NCBI GenBank assembly: GCA_035551935.1
Contig: DASZMJ010000044.1
Coordinates: 1-12,531, forward strand
Length of the DNA stretch: 12,531 bases
Reading direction: 5' to 3'
From: DASZMJ01 sp035551935
GTDB taxonomy: Bacteria > Planctomycetota > Planctomycetia > Isosphaerales > Isosphaeraceae
Made by a program: the position numbers and the translations under genes. A model generated the notes under the pieces. It was given only the letters and a program-made list of their open reading frames with translations, was not told the origin of the DNA and ran no database searches. Positions 1 to 6,783 of the stretch are shown here, in pieces; the stretch's first letter is position 1, and each line of letters begins with the position of its first letter.

Positions 1-11
1 GCACGTGTTTC

Positions 12-91
12 GCAAATCCTTGTCCTGCAAGGATTTGCAATCTAGTGCACGGAATTCAACTAGTCGCAAGTTCTTTGCAGACAAGGATTTG
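12..91. repeat. Nested inverted repeats, AT-rich
   Basis: Positions 12-21 (GCAAATCCTT) and 29-38 (AAGGATTTGC) form a perfect 10-bp inverted repeat with a 7-base loop. Positions 13-24 pair equally well over 12 bases with 80-91 (GACAAGGATTTG), and 36-40/75-79 and 42-46/59-63 can nest inside. CAAGGATTTG also occurs as a direct repeat at 28-37 and 82-91. The sequence can therefore fold in two mutually exclusive ways. It lies directly upstream of the first gene and is less GC-rich than its surroundings. It may be a transcription terminator of a gene to the left, an operator, or a remnant of a small repeat element. The sequence alone does not decide. Confidence 0.6.
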
Positions 92-99
92 TGAATTAG

Positions 100-681
100 A
101 TGCGTTTGCCCTGCCGCGCTCCCGGTGTGATCGATGCCTCGACCGGATCCGGCTGTTTGCCCATGTCGCCGCGACAATCACGCTTCCGACGGTGGCTCCG
201 CCTCGCCTTCCTCCCAACCGCCGGGCGAAGGAGACGACGTTGGAAGCGGCGTCGCCGTCGACTCCGGGAGATGCTTCGGTTCTCGATCGCCGATGTGCTC
301 ATTCTGATCGTCTGTGTCGCCGCATTCCTCGGGTTGGTCTCGCATATTATCCAGTCCCAACATCAGGAAGAGCGCGCCCACATCGCGAAGTTGGACGGCC
401 GACGGCTCGCGGCCTATCGGGCCGCCGTGCGGCAGATGGCCTCGCACAACAGAACGATCGAGGTCGGTTTCCTGATCATCGGACTACTCGGCGGCCTCGC
501 CGCCTACTTCCAGATCAAGTCCGGTCTCCTTCTGTTGCGTGAGGCAGGGCGTTTCCGATCGCTTCTGTCGCGCCTGCGAGCCAGTAATCCACAGACTCCG
601 GAGAACCCGTCCGTCCAGGAAGACGGAGTGTTGCACACGCACTACGAGGGAGTGGACCGACCACGTGACCGGCCCCCTTGA
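100..681 (+). CDS. Small polybasic two-helix membrane protein (paralogue 1)
   Basis: Hypothetical inner-membrane protein of up to 193 residues; function not recognised. Counting from the ATG at 100, residues 43-55 are almost all Arg/Lys, and hydrophobic segments lie at about 61-84 and 121-147. The polybasic stretch just before helix 1 suggests a cytoplasmic N-terminus (positive-inside rule). The next gene is a diverged tandem copy: both share a STG...LP-M-x-P-R-x-S start, an Arg-rich linker, MLRF and a first helix. The start is uncertain. ATG 100 has AAGGA at 83-87 (12-base spacing). A GTG at 127 would match the length of the paralogue better. ATG 163 begins the MSPRQS block but lacks a ribosome site and would cut off the shared STG segment. 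It is probably a planctomycete-specific family. Confidence 0.7.
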   Translation: MRLPCRAPGVIDASTGSGCLPMSPRQSRFRRWLRLAFLPTAGRRRRRWKRRRRRLREMLRFSIADVLILIVCVAAFLGLVSHIIQSQHQEERAHIAKLDGRRLAAYRAAVRQMASHNRTIEVGFLIIGLLGGLAAYFQIKSGLLLLREAGRFRSLLSRLRASNPQTPENPSVQEDGVLHTHYEGVDRPRDRPP

Positions 682-722
682 TACAATGAGCCTCGACCTT
701 CGGCCCGCGCCTTGCAGGCCGT

Positions 723-1178
723 ATGTCGACCGGCCCCGCCACGGACCTTCCGCCCATGCCCCCGCGCGAGTCCAGGCTCCGACGTATGTATCGCCTCGTC
801 TTCTACCCCTCACCTGCGCGCGGCCGGCGCCAATGGAGGCGCTGGCGTCGCTCGATGCTGCGGTTCACGGTCCGCGACTGCCTGATGCTAACCTCCACGA
901 TCGCGCTGGCGCTCGCGATCGTCATGCCGGCGGCGAGGTCGTATTTCTACGCGATCCACCATAGATGGCAATTCTCTATTGTCATGGCGTTCGGCCTCGT
1001 AGACGCATTCATCCTGTTCCTGATCATCAAGGCGACCCTCCTCTGCTTCGACCGATTCCGGACGATCGCGTCGCGTCGCCGCCGCCTCGGAGCCATTGGA
1101 CGGGGGAGCAGGAAAGCCGGCACGAACGATCTTCAAGAGCGTTCGATGCCTGACGTCCTCGAACGGAGATCCCAATGA
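723..1178 (+). CDS. Small polybasic two-helix membrane protein (paralogue 2)
   Basis: Hypothetical inner-membrane protein of 151 residues, a diverged copy of the gene immediately upstream. An Arg-rich block covers residues 33-46, helix 1 is about 47-70 (starting RFTVRDCLML) and helix 2 about 82-108, followed by another basic cluster at 111-121. ATG 723 has AGG a few bases upstream and retains the STG segment shared with the upstream gene; ATG 756 is an alternative without a ribosome site. A TACAAT hexamer at 682-687, just after the previous stop, could be a -10 box, but no convincing -35 box precedes it. The stop overlaps the next start as ATGA at 1175-1178, so translation is probably coupled to the thioredoxin-like protein. 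That makes a role in the same envelope process possible, but this is only inferred from context. Confidence 0.75.
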   Translation: MSTGPATDLPPMPPRESRLRRMYRLVFYPSPARGRRQWRRWRRSMLRFTVRDCLMLTSTIALALAIVMPAARSYFYAIHHRWQFSIVMAFGLVDAFILFLIIKATLLCFDRFRTIASRRRRLGAIGRGSRKAGTNDLQERSMPDVLERRSQ

Positions 1179-2137
1179 AACCGTCGTTCGCCGTCCTCGT
1201 CGCCCTCCTGCTTGCCTCCCAGCCCCCGGCCCGCGCCGACGAACCCCCGTTCAAGAGCGTCAACGAGCTGCTCCGATCCCACGACAAGGCGCTGATCCGC
1301 GACCTGACCGAGTACGTCCAGAAGCATCCCAAGGCCGACGACCGCGACGAGGCGTACCACGCGCTGTTCGATAGGGCGATCGAGCACGACTGGTTCGCCG
1401 AGAACGAGGCGATCGCCAAGAAGTACCTCGCCGAGCAGCCGAATGGGGCGGTCCGGCCCCTGGCGCACATCATCGTGACGATGGCGCGGGCGCAGGCGGG
1501 GCAATTCCAGGAGGCGCTGGCGCAGTACAAGACGCTGATGGCCGGCGTCGACAAGGCGGATCAGGAGGAGTTCGCCGCCAGCTTCGCCGACCAGCTCGCC
1601 ACGGCGGCGACCTCGGCCGGCGAGTTCGCGGTCACGAGGCAGGTGTATCAGGTCCTGCTCGAGCACTTCGGCGAGAACCCCGACCTGAAGCGGAAGGTGA
1701 TGGATGACCTCGCCCGGCTCGACAAGGTCGGCAAGCCGGCGCCGGTGATCGTCGCGAGGGAGATCGACGGCAAGCCGTTCCGGCTCTCGGACCTGAAAGG
1801 GAAGTACGTCCTCGTCGACTTCTGGGCGACCTTCGCCGCGCCCTGCGTCGCCGAGCTGCCGACGATCAAGGCCGCGTACGACACGTATCACGCCCGCGGC
1901 TTCGACGTCGTCTCGGTGAGCCTGGATGAGAAGGTCGGGCCGGTCCACGACTTCGTCCGGTCGCGGAAGGTCCCCTGGCACCAGATCCACGACGCGACCG
2001 GCGGCGGCTCGCCGGCCGATGCCTTCGGCGTCAACAACATCCCCGCCTCGTTCCTCATCGACCCCCAGGGGAAGGTCATCCGCCTGGATTTGCGAGGCCC
2101 GGCGCTCGAGCAGGCGCTGGCCAAGCTCATCAAGTGA
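1175..2137 (+). CDS. Secreted TlpA/thioredoxin-fold protein with degenerate active site
   Basis: Exported protein of 320 residues. Residues 1-21 form a signal peptide with probable cleavage after ARA (21). Residues about 22-180 are helical and repeat-like, resembling the N-terminal extensions of planctomycete TlpA-type proteins. Residues about 185-320 are a TlpA/AhpC-TSA thioredoxin fold: GKPAP at 186-190, FRLSDLKGKYVLVDFWAT at about 202-219 and the cis-proline loop NNIPASFLID at 287-296. The usual WCxPC redox site reads F220-A-A-P-C224, so the nucleophilic first cysteine is alanine and only the second remains. Normal disulfide exchange through a CxxC pair is therefore not expected. A scaffold or binding role, or monothiol chemistry at C224, is possible. 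The start has GGAGA at 1165-1169 and overlaps the upstream stop by four bases. The stop overlaps the opposing gene's stop. Confidence 0.9.
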   Translation: MKPSFAVLVALLLASQPPARADEPPFKSVNELLRSHDKALIRDLTEYVQKHPKADDRDEAYHALFDRAIEHDWFAENEAIAKKYLAEQPNGAVRPLAHIIVTMARAQAGQFQEALAQYKTLMAGVDKADQEEFAASFADQLATAATSAGEFAVTRQVYQVLLEHFGENPDLKRKVMDDLARLDKVGKPAPVIVAREIDGKPFRLSDLKGKYVLVDFWATFAAPCVAELPTIKAAYDTYHARGFDVVSVSLDEKVGPVHDFVRSRKVPWHQIHDATGGGSPADAFGVNNIPASFLIDPQGKVIRLDLRGPALEQALAKLIK

Positions 2138-3329
2138 TGGCCACTTCTTCGGCGACTTCGGCAGCGATCACGGCCTGATGCCGATCGGCCCAGGAGGCGA
2201 TGAGCCGGGCGGCGAGGACGCCGGCGCGGTCGAGCGCGGCGGGATCGACGCGGGAGAGGTTGTCGCGGCGCGAGTGGAAGAGCAGCGAGGCGCGGACGAC
2301 GTCGCCGAGCAGGCTGAGTGCCGGCAGGCCGCGGGCGGCGAACGGCTCGTGGTCCATGCCGGCGCCCATGACCTTGAACCGCGCCGTCGACATCCCCGCA
2401 TCCCCGGCGACGCGTTCGGCAAGCGCGAGGGCACCCGGCTCGCCGGAGAGGAAGACGCGGTCGCCGAAGCCGACGCTCTCGAGGTTGATGAGCAATGTCG
2501 GCTTCGATCGCCAGAGCGAGGCGTGCCGGCGGAGGAAGTCGCGGGCGCCGTCGAGGCCGACTTCTTCCGAGCCGGTCGCGACCCAGACGACCTCGACGGG
2601 CGCCTCGGGCCGCTCGGGGAGGGTCCGCGCCAGCTCGAGCAAGACGCCGACCCCCGAGGCGTTGTCGATCGCGCCGGGGCTCCGATTCCCGGTCAGGTTG
2701 ACGATCAGGCCCAGGATTTGCAGATAAACCAGGATGACCAAGTCCCGGGCGATACCCGTCCGTAAGAGCAGGCCATAACCGGCCACTTTTCCGACCGCGA
2801 CGGCGGCCAGGAGCAGGCAACCGATCGCCGTGGCGGCGACCAGGACGACCCGGTACCCGGTCGGCACGAGCTGGGACTTCGAGTCGTAATGGGCCATGAC
2901 GACCACGCGGGCGGGGGCGTCGGTCGGGGCGTCGGGGTCGGTCGCGACGAGGTTCTCGGCCGTCCGTCGCGACGGCCAGCGGTCGCCGAGGAAGTCCATG
3001 ACCCGCCAGGGTGCATCGACCAGGCGGGCCGCGAGCAGCCACAGCACGGCCGAGGCCACCGGCCACCGTTCGACACAGAAGGCGCCGAGGAATGCCAGGA
3101 GCATGCACGCGAGGAACACGAGCCTCGTGCCCACTTCGACCGGCAATTCGGCGACGCGGAACGACTCGCGGCGGCAGACCAGGCCCATCGCCGTGAGTTC
3201 CCGCACGATCGCCCGGGCCGCCCGACGTTCGCCGAGCGAGCCGACGCGGCGGGGGAAGCTCAGGCGTTCGACGTGGGCGAAGGCGCGGCCTGGATCGAAA
3301 AAACGGGGCACGCTCACGGTGCGACTCAC
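2130..3329 (-). CDS. M28-family zinc peptidase-like membrane protein
   Basis: Probable membrane-bound metallopeptidase of 399 residues, counted from GTG 3329. Metal-ligand motifs of family M28 are present in order: H147-Y-D149, the bridging Asp in GAIDNASG (D222), the catalytic/ligand pair GSEE (E255, E256), NLES (E284, where many relatives have Asp; Glu occurs in the ER-type M28 subgroup) and H352 in HSRRDN. Hydrophobic segments lie at about 68-86 and 90-105, and again at about 158-180 and 192-213. The last two sit between H147 and D222, which are normally only about 20 residues apart in this family. The start is unclear: the frame stays open to a TTG at 3419, but recognisable family sequence begins at FDPGRA, just after the GTGs at 3329, 3317 and 3311. 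A TGGTATCGT extended -10-like site lies at 3347-3355. Substrate unknown. Confidence 0.87.
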   Translation of the reverse strand: MSRTVSVPRFFDPGRAFAHVERLSFPRRVGSLGERRAARAIVRELTAMGLVCRRESFRVAELPVEVGTRLVFLACMLLAFLGAFCVERWPVASAVLWLLAARLVDAPWRVMDFLGDRWPSRRTAENLVATDPDAPTDAPARVVVMAHYDSKSQLVPTGYRVVLVAATAIGCLLLAAVAVGKVAGYGLLLRTGIARDLVILVYLQILGLIVNLTGNRSPGAIDNASGVGVLLELARTLPERPEAPVEVVWVATGSEEVGLDGARDFLRRHASLWRSKPTLLINLESVGFGDRVFLSGEPGALALAERVAGDAGMSTARFKVMGAGMDHEPFAARGLPALSLLGDVVRASLLFHSRRDNLSRVDPAALDRAGVLAARLIASWADRHQAVIAAEVAEEVAIT

Positions 3330-3491
3330 GAGGACTCGGGTGGGAGACGATACCAAACGTCGTGCGGCGGGTCCGACGTCCCCCGGAACAACTATGGACG
3401 GCGACCCGCTCACGGGCAAGCCATCCCCCCCGTCGTCGGCCGTCCGTCGGCCGACCCCGGCCTGCTCGGCACGGTTGTGAGGGCTCTACCG
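3330..3491. other. Divergent intergenic region
   Basis: This 162-base spacer separates the reverse-strand M28 gene from the forward adenylate-forming enzyme. On the reverse strand TGGTATCGT (3347-3355) resembles an extended -10 box for the M28 gene, without a good -35 partner. I see no clear promoter on the forward strand. The reading frames of both neighbours extend into the spacer, but lack family-like sequence there. Confidence 0.4.
3479..3483 (+). promoter_or_regulatory. Ribosome binding site that sets the 3492 start
   Basis: GAGGG lies eight bases before ATG 3492. This supports that start over the long in-frame extension that reaches back to 2889 through the opposing M28 gene, and over the in-frame GTG at 3477. 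Confidence 0.6.
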
Positions 3492-4919
3492 ATGTGGCAA
3501 GTCCTGCGCTTGGCGACGCGCACCCTCGGCGAGAAGGCCGTCCTTCGCAAGTCGACCGAGCAGATCCGTGCCATCCAACGCCGGCGGCTCCGGGACCTGG
3601 TGCGTCGGGCGAAGGCCGGTTCCCCATTCTACGCCGAACGCCTGGCCGGGATCGACCCCGATCGCTTCGAGCTCCGGGACATCCCGCCGGTCACCAAGGC
3701 CGAGCTGATGGCCGATTTCGACCGCGTCCCCACCGATCGCCGCCTGACCCGCGCCGCCCTCGAGGCGTTCATGGCCGACCCGGCCCGGCTCGGCGAGTGG
3801 TTCCTCGGGCGTTACGCGGTGAGCCGGACCTCCGGCACGCAGGGGTGCCCGGCGATCATCGTGCAGGACCGGTCGATGATGGAGGTGCTCTTCGCGCTCC
3901 AGATGGGCCGCGGCTCGACGTTCGAGGCCAGCCCCTGGGCGGCCCTCGAGCGGATCGCCCGGCCCGCCCGGCTGGCGGTGGTCACGATCGGCCGCGGCTT
4001 CTACCCCAGCGCCGCCGCGTTGGCCTACGCCCCGGCGGCGTACCGGACGTTCGTCGACCGGCTCTGGCTCACCAACATCGAGCCGCTCGACGAGGTCGTC
4101 GGGCGCCTCCAGTTGTTCCGGCCGCAGATCCTCCTGGGCTACGCGAGCGTCCTGGAACTGCTGGCGCGCGAGGCGCTGGCGGGCCGGCTCACGCTGCCGG
4201 CCTTGAAGCAGGTCATCAACATGAGCGAGCCCCTGAGCGAGGGGGCCCGGCGGCTGGTGGCCGAGGCGTTCGGCCTCCCCGTGACGAACAACTACGCCAG
4301 CGGTGAGTGCATGGCCCTCTGCACCGGCTGCCCGAGCGGCCACGGCATGCACCAGCAGGCCGACTGGTCGATCCTCGAGGTCGTCGACGACCGGAACCGC
4401 CCCGTCCCGCCGGGCCGACCGGGGTCGAAGGTCCTGATCACGAACCTCTACAACACGGTGCAGCCCTTCCTCCGCTACGAGCTCGCCGACGTCGTGACCG
4501 TCAGCCCGACCCCCTGCCCGTGCGGCAGCCCCCTGCCCCTGGTCCTGAAGGTCGAGGGGCGGACCGACGACCTCCTCTGGATCCGCGACGGCGACCGCTT
4601 CCGCCAGGTCCATCCTTATGTGTTCGTCGACATGCTCGATGAATGCCCGGACGTCGGCTGGTACCAGATCGTCCAGGTCGAGCGCAACCGCCTCCTGCTC
4701 CGCGCCGCGCCGGCCCCGGGGCGCCGGATCGGGGCCGACGACCTCCAGGCGATCCTCCGCCGCGGCCTGATCCGGTTCGGCCTCGGCGACCTGATCCGCG
4801 TCGACGTCGAGCTCGCCCGCGTCGCCCCCGACCCCTCCTCCGGCAAGCTCCGCCGCATCACCAGCCGCCTCGGCCCCCCCTCGCTCGACCCGGCCCCCTA
4901 CGTCGCCGCGGCCTCCTGA
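3492..4919 (+). CDS. PaaK/CapK-type adenylate-forming enzyme (AMP-dependent ligase)
   Basis: Cytoplasmic enzyme of 475 residues related to phenylacetate-CoA ligase and CapK-like adenylating enzymes, which activate a carboxylic acid with ATP to an acyl-adenylate, often then a CoA thioester. The ATP-binding loop is SRTSGTQG at 111-118, the adenine/A5-like region is NNYASGE at 266-272 and the RYELAD motif is at 328-333. The smaller C-terminal lid domain starts at about 357 (GRTDD). Cys277, Cys280, His284 and His287, with the CPCG motif at 342-345, form a Cys/His set like the probable metal site of PaaK relatives. Length is typical (PaaK is about 430-440 residues). No transferase, thioesterase or other pathway partner lies nearby, so the acid substrate cannot be named. 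It stands alone between a divergent peptidase and a convergent permease. Confidence 0.88.
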   Translation: MWQVLRLATRTLGEKAVLRKSTEQIRAIQRRRLRDLVRRAKAGSPFYAERLAGIDPDRFELRDIPPVTKAELMADFDRVPTDRRLTRAALEAFMADPARLGEWFLGRYAVSRTSGTQGCPAIIVQDRSMMEVLFALQMGRGSTFEASPWAALERIARPARLAVVTIGRGFYPSAAALAYAPAAYRTFVDRLWLTNIEPLDEVVGRLQLFRPQILLGYASVLELLAREALAGRLTLPALKQVINMSEPLSEGARRLVAEAFGLPVTNNYASGECMALCTGCPSGHGMHQQADWSILEVVDDRNRPVPPGRPGSKVLITNLYNTVQPFLRYELADVVTVSPTPCPCGSPLPLVLKVEGRTDDLLWIRDGDRFRQVHPYVFVDMLDECPDVGWYQIVQVERNRLLLRAAPAPGRRIGADDLQAILRRGLIRFGLGDLIRVDVELARVAPDPSSGKLRRITSRLGPPSLDPAPYVAAAS

Positions 4920-4920
4920 A

Positions 4921-5067
4921 GCTTTGTGTAGGAATTCGGGAGATTAGGCCGCGATCCTGGCATCCGGCGGGATCTGGCTGTTGTCCCCGTCGATCTCCTC
5001 TCCTGACGCCAATACCGGCTGTCATCCCAATTCCGAATCAGCCTCATTGAGAATTTATACACAAAGC
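4921..5067. repeat. 147-bp segment with 10-bp terminal inverted repeats (MITE candidate)
   Basis: GCTTTGTGTA at 4921-4930 is exactly repeated inverted as TACACAAAGC at 5058-5067. A second, imperfect inverted match (GGAATTCGGG at 4931-4940 versus CCCAATTCC at 5026-5034) lies just inside. The segment has no open gene, fills most of the gap between two convergent genes and starts two bases after the ligase stop codon. No target-site duplication is visible at its ends. It could be a non-autonomous mobile element, or simply a long stem separating convergent transcripts. Confidence 0.5.
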
Positions 5068-5113
5068 CACCTCAACGTGTCCCCGCCCCATGCATGGCCG
5101 CCCCGATCCGTGG

Positions 5114-6613
5114 TCAATGAGCAGCCTGATCCCCCTCCGACCTCGGTCCCGATTCCCGCCCCGATCGCCGGAAATACAGGTACGCCGGCAGGCCCGCCGC
5201 GATGATCGCGAGGCCGGCGACGGAGGGGGCGAAGGACTGGTAGAGCATGCTCCCCATCAGGAGGAACGAGGAGAAGAGGTAGAAGATGGGCGTGATCGGG
5301 TAGCCCCAGGCCCGGTACGGCCGGGGGAGGTCGGGGAGTCGGACGCGGAGGACGAAGACGCTGGCGATCGATAGGGCGTAGAAGACGGCTCCGCCGAAGA
5401 TGACGTAGGTGTAGAGCAGGTCATAAAGCGGGGTCTCGTGCAGGACGCCCCAGGCCGAGAGCAACGGCCTGGGCAGGCCGGCCGTCGGCGGCGGGGTGGC
5501 CGTGAGGACGGTCCCGGCCACCGTCAACGCGATCGACCAGACGGCCTGCGCGATCACGGCCGCGGCGGGGGTGCCGTAGCGGGGGTGGACGCGGCCCAGG
5601 GCGCGGGGGAAGAGGCCGTCGCGGGCCATCGCGAAGTAGGCCCGGGGGCCGGCCAGGGCGTTGCCGTTCAGCGAGATGAACGTCGAGGCCATCACCACCA
5701 GCGAGATCGCCACCACCCCCGGCCGGCCCAGCAAGGCCCCGCAGAAGTCGGCCGCGACGATCCGGGGCGAGCCCTTCTCGGTCGCCGCCGCCGCGACCCG
5801 TTCCATCGGCAAGACCGAATGATAGACGAGCGTCAGCCCCAGGTAGATCGCGACCAGGATCGCGACCCCCAGCATCAACGCCCGCGGCACGTTCCGGCCC
5901 GGGTCGCGGACCTCCTCGGCGAGCGAGGCGGTGTTGACCCAGCCGTCGTAGGCCCAGAGCACGCCGATCATCGCCGCCAGCATCCCCCGCGCCAGCCGGC
6001 CGTCGACCGTCGCCGGCCAGAGCGGCGCGAGGTTCTCGAGCCGCGCCTCGCCGAGCACGAACGGGCCGATCATCATCGCCGCGATCGCCCCGACCTTCAG
6101 CGCCGTGCCCACGACCTGCACCCGGCCGCTGAGCTTCGTCCCGAGGACGTTGATCGCCGCCACGATCGCCATCGCCCCGACGGCCGCCGCCATCCGCCAG
6201 TAGGCCGGGGCGACCCCCTCGGGCGCGGGCACGAGCTGGCCGAAATACAGCGCGAAGGCCGCGGCGAGCGTCGCCACCGAGCCGGCGCGGATGACCAGGA
6301 ACTCGGTCCAGCCGAACAGGAACGCCGGCAGCGGGCCGAAGGCCGCCCGCAGGTAGACGTACGGCCCGCCGGCCCTCGGCAGCATCGCCGCCAGCTCGGC
6401 CAGCGTCAGGGCGCCGGCGATGCTGAAGAGGCCGCCGAGGACCCACGCCGACGCGATCCCGCCGATCGAGCCGACCTCCCGCGCCACCATCCCCGGCACG
6501 ATGAAGATCCCCGAGCCGATGACCGACCCCACGATCGCGCCGAGCGTCTCGGGCAGCGACAGGACCCTCGGCAGGAAGACGACCTCGCCCCGTTGCCCCG
6601 CCTCGACGGCCAT
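5114..6613 (-). CDS. APC-superfamily amino-acid permease
   Basis: Inner-membrane amino-acid transporter of 499 residues with about twelve hydrophobic segments. The unwound helix-1 substrate site reads GSVIGSGIFIVPG (29-41). Helix 3 begins GGPYVYLRAAFG (82-93), and the helix-6/loop region reads WAYDGWVNTASLAEEV followed by RDPGRNVPRAL, both characteristic of the SLC7/LAT-like branch. A loop rich in Pro/Thr lies near the centre-right of the protein, before the last helices. ATG 6613 is chosen because GGAGGG lies six bases upstream. An in-frame ATG at 6649 would add 12 residues encoded by a palindromic repeat and is unlikely. The DUF1571 gene 170 bases upstream is on the same strand, so co-transcription is possible, with a large hairpin between them. 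Whether it is an exchanger or a proton symporter, and which amino acid it carries, cannot be read from the sequence. Confidence 0.92.
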   Translation of the reverse strand: MAVEAGQRGEVVFLPRVLSLPETLGAIVGSVIGSGIFIVPGMVAREVGSIGGIASAWVLGGLFSIAGALTLAELAAMLPRAGGPYVYLRAAFGPLPAFLFGWTEFLVIRAGSVATLAAAFALYFGQLVPAPEGVAPAYWRMAAAVGAMAIVAAINVLGTKLSGRVQVVGTALKVGAIAAMMIGPFVLGEARLENLAPLWPATVDGRLARGMLAAMIGVLWAYDGWVNTASLAEEVRDPGRNVPRALMLGVAILVAIYLGLTLVYHSVLPMERVAAAATEKGSPRIVAADFCGALLGRPGVVAISLVVMASTFISLNGNALAGPRAYFAMARDGLFPRALGRVHPRYGTPAAAVIAQAVWSIALTVAGTVLTATPPPTAGLPRPLLSAWGVLHETPLYDLLYTYVIFGGAVFYALSIASVFVLRVRLPDLPRPYRAWGYPITPIFYLFSSFLLMGSMLYQSFAPSVAGLAIIAAGLPAYLYFRRSGRESGPRSEGDQAAH

Positions 6614-6619
6614 TCCAGA

Positions 6620-6625
6620 CCCTCC
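6620..6625 (-). promoter_or_regulatory. Ribosome binding site of the permease
   Basis: On the reverse strand GGAGGG lies six bases before ATG 6613. It is the strongest Shine-Dalgarno sequence in the window and fixes the permease start downstream of the neighbouring palindrome. Confidence 0.75.
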
Positions 6626-6635
6626 CCGGGCCTTC

Positions 6636-6722
6636 CCCGTAGCAGGCACGCTCCGCGTGCCGTCCGCGCTTACCCAGCTTCGATGGAGGGGCGGACGGCA
6701 CGCGGAGCGTGCCTGCTACGGG
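6636..6722. repeat. 32-bp perfect palindrome (repeat family R1)
   Basis: The arms 6636-6667 and 6691-6722 are perfect reverse complements over 32 bases, separated by 23 bases. Each arm is itself a small hairpin: GGCACGC (6645-6651), loop TCC, GCGTGCC (6655-6661). The same sequence recurs at 9101-9131 (31 of 31 bases identical to 6637-6667) and in two diverged copies nearby. It lies between the DUF1571 stop and the permease ribosome site. In RNA it would form a very stable stem, able to end transcription, to protect an mRNA 3' end or to limit read-through. The composite arrangement resembles REP/BIME elements; no sequence family name is claimed. Confidence 0.85.
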
Positions 6723-6783
6723 AGAGGTCGGGCCGATTCTCGCCGAGGGACCGGGGCTTTGGAAGGGGCGAGGCCGCGACGGC

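Noticed and set aside
2889..3491. Upstream extension of the PaaK-like ligase
   Set aside because: It is antisense to the M28 gene and shows no ligase-family sequence. ATG 3492 has a good ribosome site and fits family length.
1888..3627. 579-residue reverse-strand open frame
   Set aside because: It is a shadow of the M28 gene in another frame: highly Arg/Pro-rich translation with no domain, running across two real genes.
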